Shown here piece after piece: positions 45,199 through 57,028 of a stretch of 64,000 bases of DNA. The notes beneath the pieces were generated by a model, which made no database searches, had not been told where the DNA came from, and worked only from the letters and a program-made list of their open reading frames with translations. This DNA comes from Elephas maximus indicus (taxonomy: Eukaryota; Chordata; Mammalia; Proboscidea; Elephantidae): the NCBI RefSeq assembly GCF_024166365.1, contig NC_064831.1, positions 46,129,768-46,193,767 of the forward strand. The letters are read 5' to 3'. Position 1 is the stretch's first letter. Every line of letters starts with the position of its first letter. The position numbers were made by a program, and so were the translations under genes.

Positions 45199-45793
45199 AT
45201 ATGTTGTTGTTTGTTGTAAGGTGCCATCGAGTCAGTTCTGACTCATAGTGACCCTACGTACAACAGAATGAAACACTGCCCAGTCCTGTGCCATCCTCAC
45301 AGTCATTGTTATGCTTGAGCCCATTGTTGCAGCCACTGTGTCAATCCATCTCATTGAGGGTCATCCTCCTCTTTTTCGCTGTCGCTGACCCTCTAGTTTA
45401 CCAAGCATGATGTCCTTCTCCAGAGACTGGTCCCCATCCAAAGTATGTGAAACAAAGTCTCTCCATCCTTGCTTCTAATGAGCATTCTGGCTGTACTTCT
45501 TCCAAGATTTGTTCCTTCTTCTGGTAGTCCATGGTATATTCAGTATTCTTCACCCACAGCATAATTCAAAGGCATCAATTCTTCTTCACTCTTCCTTATC
45601 TATTGTCCAGCTTTCACATGCATATGAGGCGACTGAAAACACTGTGGCTTGGGTCAGGTGCACCTTAGTCCTCAAAGTGATATCTTTGCTTTTTAGCACT
45701 TTAAAGAGGTTTTATGCAACAGATTTGCCCAGTGCAATATGTTGTTTGATTTCTTGACTGCTGCTTCCATGGGTGTTGATTGTGGATTCAAGT
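45199..45793 (-). pseudogene. Second RTE, 5'-truncated, nested in the first
   Basis: It has its own tail (gttgttgtttgttgtaaggtgcc region) and C-terminal coding text up to the part equivalent to LLGSTI of the first copy (compare 1640-1660). It sits in the same orientation between the two endonuclease parts of the older RTE. Confidence 0.85.
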
Positions 45794-46624
45794 AACAACT
45801 CACACATTCCAATCACTAGTAATTATCAGTGGATCCTGATTTCATGTTTGGTCAATTTCTTACTGCAGAAGTTGGTAAAAATCTTCAGTTTCTTCATCTT
45901 TGGCCTTAGTGGTTGGTGTGTAAATTTGAATAACAGTCATATTAACTGGTCTTCCTTGTAGGTATCTGGATGTTGTCCTGTCACTGACAGTATTGTACTT
46001 CAGGATAGATCTTGAAATGTTCTTTTTGACAATGAATGCTACGCCATTCCTCTTCAATTTGTCATTTCCAGCATAGTAGACCATATGATTGCCAATTCAG
46101 AATGGCCAGTACCAATCCATTCCAGCTCAGTAATGCCTAAGATATTGATCTTTATGCGTTCCATTTTCATTTTTGACAACTTCCAATTTTCTTAGATTCA
46201 TACTTGGTACATTCCATGTTCCAATTACTGATGGATGTTTTCAAATGTTTCTTCTCATTTGGAGTTGTGCCACATCAGCAAATGAAGGTCTCAAAAGCTA
46301 GACTCCATCCACATCATTAAGGTTGACTCTACTTTGAGGAGGCAGCCCTTCCCTAGTCATATCTTGAGTGCCTTCTAACCTGAGAAGCTCGTCTTCCAGC
46401 ACAATATCGGACAGTGTTCTGCTGCTATTTATAAGGTTTTAACTGGCCAATTTTTTAAGAAGTAGGTCGCCAGGTCCTTCTTCCTAGTCTGTCTTAGTCT
46501 GGATGCTCCGTGGAAACATGTCTACCAAGTGTGACCCTGCTGGTACTTGAAATACCAGTGGCATAGCATCACAGCAACACACAAGCCATCACAGTATGAC
46601 AAACTGACAGATGAGTGTTTATAT

Positions 46625-46705
46625 ATGTGTATACACACACATATACATATATACATCTATGTTCTAACACACATATCTGTATTTCTGTATGTATCTATCT
46701 TTATA
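46625..46705. repeat. TG/TA-rich simple repeat
   Basis: Alternating tatatgtgtatacacacaca, tatacatatatacatctatg and later tatctttatatatat runs. Such runs are typical of this position in an L1M 3' UTR. Confidence 0.8.
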
Positions 46706-47580
46706 TATATTCCAAACTGTGAGTTCGTAATGTCTTCTCCAAATCTAATCCAGCACTGCAGAGTTCTTTCTAACATTCCCTATTTTGGTACTGGTAACTT
46801 CCTTCTGCAATGGTAAGAAATAGAGACTTCAGTATCTACAATGTATTCACTTATTTGCTCAATACTTGTACACCCCTAGAGTAGTTTCAGAATTGCTAAC
46901 CCATACCACTGTGAGAAACAAGTTTACTAACTAGAATACAGTATTCATACAGTTTTTTTTTCTTTAGCCTTATTACAGTATTATTCAAAATACTGTTTTG
47001 CAAAGTTATTTAGGTTATTTCTTCTCTTCCCTAACCCCTTCAGTGTAGGTAGGTTATTCTCTTTGAATACAATTACTACCTTTTTGCCACTTTGGGTTCA
47101 CCCACATCCTGGTTGATTTTAATTGTTTATTTTTTCTGGGTATGTGAAATACTGATGGGGTTCTAAGTATGAGCTTTACAAAAGGTTTATTCAGAGAAGT
47201 GTTGCTCCTTCTCCTTACTACCCCATTCCAATTCCCCCTTCTTTTGATCCCTTTTCCACCCACCACCCATCCTCTGTAGGTATTCTATTTAGTTTCTGGC
47301 TTATTCTACCTACATTTCTTTTACACAAACAAGCATATGCACTTTTTTATATTCCTTCTTTCTTACTTGTAGGATAGCATACTACAGATGCTCTTTTCGT
47401 GCTTTTTTTTTTTTTTCACTTAACAGTCTGTCTTGGAAATCACTCCATACTTGTTTTATGGAGACCGCTGCTTAGCGCGGCACTTTGTGGGTGAACCGGG
47501 GTTTATTCAGCCAGTCTCCTATGAACGAGCATTTGGGTTTGCGGTTGCAGCAGTGCCGTGGTGAATACCTGTACAAGCTC

Positions 47581-49829
47581 ACTTTCTTTCCTCCACTCTA
47601 TTCTAAATGTTTTTGTCTCAGAGCACTGACTCCAGTGGTTGTATCAGCCTTCCTTTCTCTCTCTGCAAGAAGGGAGAACCTGTTTATCTTTCTCAAGAAA
47701 TTTTTATGGTTTAGGTGGGAAAAATCTGGCTCCCTGCAGAGCACTGAGAGGAAGATTCAAGAAAGAAAACAATTCTGTATCTTTGGCATTTCCTGGCTCC
47801 CCAAAGCATCCCTCTGCAGCTGACACTGATAAAATTTCATCAAAGGCACTGGTCAGTCAGACTACAGACTTTTAAACAATTATAACTACCATGTGAGTGA
47901 TAATAGCATTTAAGAGATTGGTCCTTTTTCTGCATAAAGTGTGACCTGTATTTTTCCATTTTGACGTGTTATCACACCCCTAAACCCGCAATCCATCCCC
48001 CAAAGTCATTGAAAAGCATTTGGAAATGTAATTTGACACCCCTGGAGGCACAAAAGCCGTCTTGGCCAAATGGAAAGCCCTCTCCCATTCTTACAGAGGA
48101 TGACTCAGCATTAGAAAGATGTCATTCTCTCCTAAATTGGTTGATCTAAAAATCTTGTACAATAACAGCAAGCTTTTTCCTGGAGTTAGACAAGCTGATG
48201 TTAGAGTTCACATAGAAAAACAGACATGTATGAATAGCCAAGAAAACGCTGAAAATGAAACACTACAGGCACTTGTAAGCATTTGTAGTCAGGACAGAAA
48301 AACCCTTGAAATGTAGCAATCAGGTGTTGGGCATATCAAGAGAATTTACACATATCCCTTTCTACCCTCACACACACACACAGGGAGCAGAAAAGAACTG
48401 ATCAACACAGACAACAAAGAACTCTAGCTAGGGTGGCCTCACCTCAGTCACCCTAGAGAATCTTTGCCAAGCCCCCTCCATAAGTGAAGTATAGTGTTCT
48501 AAAAGTACCTCTATATATCAGATTTCTAATTGCTTGTAACGTTTAACTCCTTAGAAAGTTTTGTCTGCTGATGGCATTTAAGCTACTTTGAGAGTATTGT
48601 CCCAGTTTAAGAACCTAACAAGGTTACATTAAAAAAAAAAAAGGCAAATCTGGTTATGTCCTGCTGACCAATAGTCCCTGGCTCAGGGATGGACAGCCTG
48701 CACTTCGTTTATCTACGCCTGTTCTAGCTGGAAGAGAGGGGTACTGGCTTTATGACTGATACCCCGGTGCTGGGTTGTCTTAGAACTTACCTGCACAGCA
48801 GGCATAGTGAGTTGAGCTGGGTTCATCAGGCTAGATAGAAAGTTCTGAAGTGTGTAGCTCAGCAGAGGTGGTCAGAAGACACCCAAAGAACTTACCTCAC
48901 CTCTAGACCAGGTATGCTCCTAATTTACCGTGTCCACAGGCAAACCTTTGCTACGTCTTGTTTTACCTTTCTGATCTGTCAAATGAGAGTAATGACACGT
49001 ACCCTACCTACTTTTTTGGCATTTAATAAAACGAGGCAATAGATCTGAAAATACATGAAAGAGAACCCAGAGTGCCATCTACATGTAAGGGGTTCTCTAG
49101 AGTGGTTCCCTGAGCTCCGCGTTCCGGCACTCTTCAATGCCCTAATTAGAAAGAGAGGCAACAAATTAAATAGTTTTCAAAATATATTTGTCATGGATTA
49201 AAAAAAAATCCACTCACTTAGTGGGTGAATTATTCACTGTTCAACCACAGTTGTATGTATGTTAGATCATTTTAAGAGGGCTGGGAAACCTGTGTTCCAC
49301 TAGGTGAAAAGACTTCCCAGGCCCCAAACAGACTTTGGATGAGACCATCCCCACGTTGCTGGCAGGGTAGACTGAGAAGATGGAGAAAGAGGTTGAGTCA
49401 AAGGAAAAAAACCATTGTCACTCTGGAGAGATTTTGTAGACTCAGACCACTAGTGTCTGTTATATTTAACTAGGGAACCAATATAATTAAAGAAAACCTC
49501 ACATTTTTCATCTGTCCCTTTTGGTGCAAGCATATTTGTTCTGAGTTCATGCCCAGGAATAGTAAGCACCTCTTGAGTAACTCAGTACTTGGGCGTATTT
49601 TGTGATTTGGAGATTTGTGAAATAACTTTCCTACACAAAAGCCCAGAGTGAAATCTCATGCAGATGAAATAATTCAAGCAAGGACCAATGTTCTGGCCAA
49701 GAACACCACTGCCCACACTGGAAACCCTGTCCCGGCAGTTTCTCTTGGGCTGAGGTTGGCTTCAGGTAAACAGAACCCAAGATGAGACGGTGAGGCTAGA
49801 AATATGGGTCTTCTAGGCCCCAGGCTGGG
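47581..49829. other. Low-repeat intergenic DNA
   Basis: No gene recognised. A 112-codon open frame at 47485-47823 begins in L1M text and shows no domain. A CA run lies at 48370-48382, an A run at 48630-48642, and a MIR-like piece at about 48940-49060. Confidence 0.5.
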
Positions 49830-50142
49830 GGGCAGTGGTGGCTCAGTGGCAGAATTCTCACCTTCTGTGCGGGAGACTTGGGTTTGAGTTCCAGCCAGTG
49901 CATCTCATGCTCAGCCGCCGCCCATCTGTCGGGGAGGCTTACGTGTTGCCGAACGGGTTTCAGTGGAGCTTCCAGACTAATACAGACCAAAGGCCAGGAG
50001 ATCTACTTGCAAAACACCAGCCAGTGAAAACCCTATGGATCACAACCCATCACGGGGAGGGTGCAGGACCTGGCAGCGTTCTGCTCCGTTGCGCACGGGG
50101 CCACATGAGTCGGGGGCTGACTCGACAGCAGTGACAACAATG
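49830..50142 (+). mobile_element. Long SINE with tRNA-Gly head, complete, sense
   Basis: The head ggcagtggtggctcagtggc, agaattctcacc, tgggtttgagttccagccag parallels tRNA-Gly(GCC) with box A and box B. The body (gcttccagactaatacagac, ctacttgcaaaacaccagcc) matches the RTE 5' region. The end (catgagtcgggggctgactc, gacagcagtgacaacaatg) matches the RTE 3' end. Confidence 0.92.
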
Positions 50143-50677
50143 CTGTGTGCCCACTTTAGTGCTCCTTCCAGCCTAGGGGAGGCATCTTTTCCCCCATCTC
50201 TATCAACACTGGAACAGATCTGACCTGAGTCACTTATACTTCATTCCAGATATATTTGGAGTCAGAAATCTTTTTTCCTTTGTATTATAATTTCAGGCTT
50301 TGATTTTGAGTTTGGAAACAAAAGGCCTTATTTGCTATGAAGATGGTTTCATGTCATCAGCAAACAGGCGGAGGCGTTTCTAATTGGCCTTGAATCCCAC
50401 AACTCCAGCTAGTGAGCTCACTCTGAGGGAACTAAGGTTTAGTACTTTAGGGTCATGTAGTTATTTGGGGTACAAGGGTGGAGAGGAGGGGCTTTCCTCC
50501 ATCCCTCCAGAGCTTGCCTCCCTACCTGCTCTTGAGGGGGTGGGCTGGGCCTCTGGGGGTCTGGAGCTGCCAAAGTGTTTTTCCAGGTAGTTGTTCAAGA
50601 CAAACAGCCTCCAGTCTTGTCCCTGATGAGTCCTGCCTGCTCACTGTCTTCTTTGTGCTCCTCTAGGCTGCCCTAAA
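50143..50677. other. Unclassified intergenic DNA
   Basis: No gene or named repeat. Two overlapping short open frames near 50.38-50.67 kb share the same GC-rich bases. Confidence 0.5.
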
Positions 50678-50886
50678 GGAGCCCTGGCAGCATGATGGTC
50701 AAGCACTCAGCAGCTAACCAAAAGGTTGGCGGTTTGAACCACCCAGCAGCTCTGCAGGAGAAAGACCTCACAATCTGCTCCCATAAAGATTACAGCCTAG
50801 GAAACCCTATGGGGCAGTTCTACTCTGTCACATGGGGTCGCTATGAGTTGGAATTTACTCGATGGCACCCATCAACAACAACGATA
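50678..50886 (+). mobile_element. Afrotherian short SINE, sense, 200-bp form
   Basis: It runs from ggagccctggcagcatgatg, through gctaaccaaaaggttggcgg and aagacctcacaatctgctcc, to gatggcacccatcaacaaca. The (AAC)n-type tail is preserved. Confidence 0.93.
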
Positions 50887-51559
50887 GGCTTCCCTAACTC
50901 CTCTCTCATCCCTACATCCTCTTCTTAAGACTCCCTGAAGGGATCAGAGCCCATTTTCACAGTGCTTCTTCCTCCACAGGCTCACCTGCTTGTTTCCGTT
51001 TCTCTGCCCACCCAAACTTCCTCATGGAGGTAATCAAGTTGCTTTCCAGCAGAGAAGTTATCCATGGGGCAGCGGCAGCGTTCCCAGTTCCCATCGTTCA
51101 GCCTCCTAGGACCCAAATGCTAAGGGGAAGAGCAGTGAGCAGACCACTTCACAGTGGCCAGCGACACAGGTGGGGTCTTAGCTGGGAGTGAGCAAAAGGA
51201 AGTTTTGGGAGCCCAGGTCATCAGCAAACTTGGAATACGTGTGTGTGTTTTGTTGGCAGTAATTACCAATTCTGAAATACCTACCAAAGAGGAAAGAAAA
51301 CACTAAAAGCTTGGTTTTGGCTAAAAAACAATTATATTGTTTATAGTATTCTATCACTGCTTATTCTATTAAATACAAAATATAATGAAATTAACTTAAC
51401 AGATGTTTGGCCATTTGGATAAGCTTTCTTAGTCTGCTGCACATGTAATTTCCTCACTGGGGCTTAATAATTTGCTGATACCCACCTTTAGACCTACCAT
51501 GAACACTGCATCCCAGACGCAGCCCCTTTGATGTCTCACAGGCATCTCAAATTCTCCAC
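50887..51559. other. Low-repeat intergenic DNA
   Basis: No gene recognised. AT-rich from 51.28 kb. Confidence 0.5.
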
Positions 51560-52330
51560 ATGAAAGGGTAATAGCCCTCCTCTTTCTGCTTCGGTGGTGG
51601 TACCAGCACCGACCCACCCAGCTGCCTCAGTGGGAAACTGAGGTGTCAGCCTAGGCTCTGGGCTTTGCCTCTCTTTCCTCTCTCCACCCAACCCACAAGG
51701 GCTGATCCAGTCTCCTCACTTCTCTTCATACCAACCCCTCAATGCTGAGTTCAGGCGGCCGCCATCTCTCACTTCATCACTGGCATGCTCTTAGGACCAG
51801 TACTTGCTCCCAGCTTAAGCCCATTGCCATTGAGTCGATTCCAACTCCTAGCGACCCTATAGGGCAGAGTAGAACTGCCCCATAGGGTTTCCAATGCTGT
51901 AATCTTTACAGAAGCAGACTGCCACACCTTTCTCCAGCCAAGTGCCTAGTGGGTTTGAACCATCGGCATTTTTCTGTTAACATCAGAGCACTGTAACCAC
52001 TGCACCACAAGGGCTCCTGCTCCCAGGCTTACTGTCCTGAAATATGTACAATGAGCTTTCTAAAGTGCATATCAAATCACATCACACCCCGGGTTATAGC
52101 TTTTGAATATACCCCCCCCCCCCCCACTGTTGACAGGATAAAGCTCAGACTTCCTAGTATGGAATACAAGGCCATTCATGATCAAACCCCTGCAATTTCT
52201 CCAGCTCAACATAATCCCTGCTATTTCATCCACTGAGAGTAACTCGTAATTACCTCTGATGAGTCCCTTGTTTTATTTCATTCTAACCTTCCTTCTCATG
52301 GACCACACTCACTGTGGAAATTACAGATGT
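51560..52330 (+). mobile_element. L2 LINE fragment, sense, split by a SINE
   Basis: L2-like text precedes (aagggctgatccagtctcct, gccatctctcacttcatcac) and follows (gagctttctaaagtgcatat, ggataaagctcagacttcct, aaggccattcatgatcaaac) the SINE at 51818-52018. A run of 15 C is at about 52111-52127. Ancient and non-coding. Confidence 0.6.
51818..52018 (-). mobile_element. Afrotherian short SINE, antisense, 200-bp form
   Basis: It runs from aagcccattgccattgagtc to caccacaagggctcc. The flanking tgctcccag is repeated on both sides (about 51804-51812 and 52018-52026), marking the target-site duplication. Confidence 0.93.
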
Positions 52331-52916
52331 GGTTCCAGTTCAAAGCCATTGGCAGGACTGAGCTCTCTGGCACTCCTCCATCTGCTGTCTATTAGCCCTC
52401 CTGGTCTCATTTTGTTATTCTCTTTGCACCAGAAAAAACAAACAGATGCCTCTCCCACAGTCTCTGTCTTCCCCCAAATGTCAAGGGGGTTCACTCTAAG
52501 ATATTCCCCCTTCACAGATGGCCCCCTGAGACCCTGAGGCAGTCCTCCCTCCACAGTGGCGATTACATCTCCCCGGCTCCAGTCTCATCACTGTCCTGCA
52601 GTTTCTGGCTGTTTCTTCCTGATAAACCACCTCAGGCCACCCCTGCTCTGGTGACGATCTCTCCAGGTCCCAGTTCTTTCGCTTCACAGGAGGCTGGTTT
52701 TAAGAGGTCCCTGTGTTGGCTTCCTCCCCCAGCTTCTGTGACCTTCAGTGTGGGACACCTTCAAGTATTTCAGCTAGCGGAGTGACCCTCTGCAGAATTC
52801 CTGCTCCCTCCCTCTCCAGTGGCTACATGACAGACTCAGGTGTGATTGGGGGCTTTTTACCACCCTCCCTATAATCTGCACCTGCCTCTCTCCCCAAGCC
52901 ACCCTGGTAAACATAC
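52331..52916. other. Low-repeat intergenic DNA
   Basis: No gene recognised. Overlapping opposite-strand frames (52259-52687) lack motifs. Confidence 0.5.
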
Positions 52917-53121
52917 AAAAAAAACCCCACGGCCGGCAAGTTGATTCTGACCCACAGCCACCCTGCAGGACACAGTAGAACTGCTCCATAGGGTTTCCAA
53001 GCCTAGAGTCTTTACAGAAGCAGACTGCCACATCTTTCTGCCATGGAGCGGCTGGTGGGTTTGAACTGCCAACCTTTCAGTTAGTAGCCCAGTGCTTTAA
53101 CCACTGTGCTACCAGGGCTCC
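52917..53121 (-). mobile_element. Afrotherian short SINE, antisense, 200-bp form
   Basis: It runs from aaaaaccccacggccggcaa to gtgctaccagggctcc, with the module gaagcagactgccacatctt. Confidence 0.93.
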
Positions 53122-53409
53122 CAGGAAAAGTACAATCTAAATGGAAACAGTGCACTTACAATGTAAACACACCATCCCTTCCAACAAGACTATTATTAGC
53201 TCCTCCTAAATGTAAATTTGGGGATTGCCACAGGATGACTGTCTAGGTTAGAATGTTACTTAGTTTTCAGCATTCAGCTCTCCTGGATGAATTTATGCCA
53301 AGTTGCTTTGAGGAAGCAAACTAATTTATCCCCGTCACTGGGTGAACCACTTCCAGCTGCTTCTAAACTCCCTTCCGTTGTGTCGAGGGATGGCACAGGC
53401 CTGTTGACC

Positions 53410-54290
53410 CCGGTGCTGCCCAATACTGTGGCCACTAGCCACATGTGGCTACTGAACGCTTGGAGTGTGGCAGTCTAAACTGAGATATTCTGTAAGCATT
53501 ACATACCTCCATACTGTGAAGATTTAGTATATAAAAAAGTAAAATATCTTAATTTCACACTGATTACATGTTCAAATGAGATTTTGGATATGTTGGGTTA
53601 AATAATAAATATCATTAAAGTTAATATCACATGTTTCATTTTTACTTTCTTAAATGTGGCTACTAGAAGACTTAAAATTACATACGGCCCCTTCTCGTTA
53701 TTCGCAGTAGATGCATCCTATAAAGTCACCACAAACACTGAACTAGTGAATCCCGAGCCACCGCTTCCAGGGGCAATATGGGGTTAAGCTCCTCTGAGTC
53801 TCTGGTCACAGTTTTGTCCACTGATTAACATATAACCTTACTTTAGGTGTTTCTGTTTAAAGACATTTTTTATATTGCTGATTCATTTACATTGAACTTG
53901 GAGCCCATTGCACTATAGCTCATATCTGAACAATTTTATCTAATCTACATGGTTTCTTTGTAAGGCACAGCACAGTCTTCTTGAGCTTAGGAACACTAGA
54001 CCGCACTTCGGAACTACACACATGGTCCACTTTAAACAGTGAAAATCAAAAAAGCACAAAAACAGGAAAGATTAAGTAACACTAAATTGATCATGAAAAG
54101 GACATTTGTTTACAGTCTGAGAGCTTAAACCTCAGCTGGGAACATGACTCACAATTTTTGTTGTTCTGTGCATGTCTGTGAATGACCATGAAAGTACTGC
54201 GAATATTGGTTTTGGGGTTATAAACAAAATATAGTGAGTAGGCAAAGTCACAAATATGACATCTGCAAAAAATGAGGATTGACTGCATGT
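53410..54290. mobile_element. DNA-transposon remnants (probably Tigger and a second family)
   Basis: At 53415-53690 the text (ccactagccacatgtggcta ... tacttaaatgtggctact) has the self-complementary style of a short mammalian DNA transposon. From 53691 to 54290, ttctcgttattcgcagtaga, aaacactgaactagtgaatc and, at the far end, atgaggattgactgcatg are typical of Tigger-like elements. No transposase frame survives. Family names are uncertain. Confidence 0.5.
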
Positions 54291-54854
54291 CACTTGCATT
54301 GTATTTCCGTTGGACAGCTGGACTAGACCTTGACTTAGGGTGAGGTCACAAGTACATCTTAACACCCCTTCCAAAGCTTGTAGTATGTACCCGCCTTTCC
54401 TGCTCTGACAACGCCTAAGTCAGTAGTTAGAAGTCTTGGCAATAAATCCCAAATTCCTCTTCACATTGTCCATAGACAGCAATGGGGCAAGTATGCAAAC
54501 CGAGTCCCTGGGGCACCAGAAATACCAGAGTCCTGATAGTGCTGAGAGTTAATGGAGCTTTCTTTTTCCCCTTCTCACACTTCATTTGAAGAGGTAGACA
54601 AGGATAAGACATCCCTGGGTTCCTCGTAGATGAAGACCATGCAACATCCACATTTATTCACAAACGCTATCTCATGACAATAAACAGCAATACTAAAAAA
54701 GCAAACCCAGTTGGTTGTTATCCATTCATCACTGAGAACTTGGTCCTCCCTTTGGAGGACTAAACATACTGTATCTTAGTGTTGTTAAGACTTAAAGGAT
54801 ATTCATGCTGCACTTGGGCTAGCTCCCAGTGACTGAGTACTAACAGCCATTAAT
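54291..54854. other. Unclassified intergenic DNA
   Basis: No gene or young repeat seen. Confidence 0.5.
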
Positions 54855-55035
54855 TTGGTGGTGCACTGGTTAAAAGTGATTGACTGCTAACCAAAAGGCA
54901 TTTTGCAGCCACCAGCAGCTCCATGGGAGAAAGATGTGGCAGTCTGCTTCTGCAGAGATTTACAGCCTTGGAAACCCTATGGGGTCACTAAGTCTGAACT
55001 GCCTCACTGGCAGTGGGTTTGGGTTAATCTGGTAG
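54855..55035 (+). mobile_element. Afrotherian short SINE, sense, internally deleted
   Basis: Starts tggtggtgcactggttaaaa and keeps gaaagatgtggcagtctgct. It lacks the usual gcagttctactctgtccta block, and ends ctcactggcagtggg. Confidence 0.88.
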
Positions 55036-55564
55036 TGTTTTCAAGCCTAGCATCAACGGAAATCCTTCTGTTAAACACAGCAGTTCGCTGTGCTGATTAC
55101 CTGTTATTGATTCGAGAGAATTTGCTTGAATTTCTCATTTATAAAACATTTGTTAAAGAGACATAACTCTCAGGAAGACATGGGTTTGCCCCATGATAAT
55201 AGCTGATTATCTTTCATGAGAGAATTTAAATCAGAACCTAAGTGATGAACTGAGTGTAGGTAAAGTCAGATGGAAGTACGCAGTTCACGAAGCTACGGTT
55301 ATGGCTTTAATCTCTGGTTAACGTCACAAGAAGAGAGGATTCTGTTTCCAAGTTGCCCTGATTTCACAGGATCTTTTAATTACTAGGCTTTGGAGGCCCT
55401 TCCCCCCTGGAGGCTGAAAGCGTAAACACCTCTGCACTGAAGGGCAGCAGCTCCGGGGCTTTCTTCCCTTCCTGGCTCCATTTTGATCTGGGTCTACCTC
55501 ATACTCCTGGACATGATTTCACTGCAAGAACCCTGACTCCTCAAACAAACTAAGCAGTTATGAC
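55036..55564. other. Unclassified intergenic DNA
   Basis: No gene or repeat recognised. Confidence 0.5.
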
Positions 55565-56850
55565 CTATTTTTAAAAAAATTTAATAGATTCTTTAGAGCA
55601 TCTTGAGATTTACAGAAAAGCTGAGCAGAAACTACAGTGAGTTCCTACATTCCTTCTCTCCCTTGAGTCACAGTGTCCCTTGTGTTAACCCCTCGCACTG
55701 GTGTGGTACATTTGATACAATTCGTATGGATACATTATTACTAACCGAAGTACAGAGTTTACATTAGAGTTCACTCTGTGTTGTACGGTCCTATGGGTTC
55801 TGACAAGTGCAAAATGCCATATGTTTGTGTCATACACCATTTCACATTTATCACACAGAATAATTCTACCACCCTAGAAATGTCCTGTGCTCCACCTGTT
55901 TACCCTGCCCCCTCCGCCCCCCCCCCCCACGCCCCACTGACCCCCTGGCAACCACTGATCTTCTCACATCTCTATAGTTTTGCCTTTTCCAGAATGTGGG
56001 AGAGTTGAAATCATACAGAGTGTATGTAGCCTTCTCAGCCTGGCTTCTTAGCGATGTGCATTTAAGGACCCCCCACATCTTTTTGTAGCTTGATAGCTCA
56101 TTTCTTTTAATCACTGAGTAATATTCTGTTGTATACATGTACCATAGTCTATTTATCCATTCATCTACTAGAGGACGTCTTGATTGCTTCCAATTTCTGG
56201 CAATTATGAATAAAGTTGCTAGAAATGTTTGTGCGCAGGTTTTTTTTTTTTGTGGTAGGATGTTTTCTACTTACTTGGGTGCATAAATTAGGAGCATGAT
56301 TGCTGGGTACGGTGAGCTTATGTTTAGCTTTGTAAGAAACAGCCCAACTATCTTCCGGAATGGCTGTACCATTTTACACTCCCACCAGCAATAAGAGCCC
56401 TGGTGGTGCAGTGGTTAAGTGCTCAGTTAGTGGACAAAGGTGTGGCAATCTGCTTCTGTAAATATTAAGCCTATTGACTTCAAGTCAATTTCAACTCATA
56501 AAAACCCTATAGGACAGAGAAGAACTGCCCCATAGGGTTTCCAAGGAGCGGCTGGTGGATCCAAATGGCTGACCTTTCGGTTAGCAGCCCAAGGTTTAAC
56601 CACTGCACGACCAGGGTTCCTTGAAACCCTATGGGGCAGTTCTACTGTGCCCTCTAGGTCATGATGAGTTGGAATTGACTCGACAGCAACGGATTTTTTT
56701 TTTTTTTTAACCATTAACGGGGGGCCTGTTGCTGCACATCCCACCAGCATTTAGTGTTTTGTGTTTTGGATTGTAGCCATTCTAATAGGTGTGAAGTAGT
56801 ATCTCATTGTTATTTTAATTTACAATACCCTTTTTTTTTTTTAATATACA
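55565..56850 (-). mobile_element. Old L1M fragment, antisense, hosting SINEs
   Basis: Antisense L1 phrases run from gagatttacagaaaagctga and ccctggcaaccactgatctt to tctatttatccattcatcta, ttgctgggtacggtgagctt and cattttacactcccaccagc. They resume at 56713-56850 after the SINE pair (ggattgtagccattctaata, gtgaagtagtatctcattgt). A C-rich run is at about 55913-55930. Confidence 0.8.
56394..56712 (+). mobile_element. SINE pair: sense SINE split by an antisense SINE
   Basis: The outer sense copy is in two parts, 56394-56468 (gagccctggtggtgcagtgg ...) and 56621-56712 (ttgaaaccctatggggcagt ... gacagcaacgg). The inner antisense copy, 56469-56620, runs from attgacttcaagtcaatttc to cgaccagggttcc. Together they form an inverted repeat that could fold into a hairpin. 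Confidence 0.9.
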
Positions 56851-56864
56851 TATAGGAAACCCTG

Positions 56865-57016
56865 GTGGCCTAGTAGTTAAGTGCTATGGCTGCTAACCAA
56901 GAAGTCGGCAGTTCAAATCTGCCAGGTGCTCCTTGGAAACTCTTATGGGGCAGTTCTACTCTGTCCTATAGGGTCGCTATGAGTCGGAATCGACTCGACG
57001 GCAGTGGTTTTGGTTT
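56865..57016 (+). mobile_element. Afrotherian short SINE, sense, with 12-bp target duplication
   Basis: A complete short-form copy from ggaaaccctggtggcctagt to gcagtggttttggttt. The exact 12-mer aatatacatata lies on both sides (56853-56864 and 57017-57028). It is one of the best preserved copies in the window. Confidence 0.95.
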
Positions 57017-57028
57017 AATATACATATA

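Larger units (their letters stand above)
42940..46615 (-). pseudogene. RTE/BovB LINE, nearly full length, interrupted
   Basis: The 3' tail is at 42940. The C-terminal region (GQRKRGRPSVRWTDTVAATM at 42949-43167), reverse transcriptase remains (43323-44500), linker region (about 44540-45000) and the endonuclease end (NKAGADCGTDHQLFICNFKL at 44972-45196) follow. A second RTE intervenes at 45199-45793. The endonuclease resumes (VYYAGNDKLKRNGVAFIVKK, GRPVNMTVIQIYTPTTKAK, 45860-46084), and the 5' UTR ends near 46615. Frames are broken in many places. About 50 codons of endonuclease are missing at the interruption. Confidence 0.88.
41628..47580 (-). mobile_element. Old L1M 3' region, antisense, hosting several insertions
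   Basis: L1M text is visible at 41909-42268 (tgtcaatctttag-type opening, tgcatcagatcagggggaag, gttaaccttgattacttgat), 42443-42790 (tgcttggaaaccaagatctg) and 46620-47580 (a TG/TA-rich run, then aactgtgagttcgtaatgtc, aatctaatccagcactgcag). These fit one continuous antisense L1M 3' UTR. SINEs at 41713 and 42269, a SINE scrap at 42791 and the RTE at 42940-46615 interrupt it. Confidence 0.7.
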
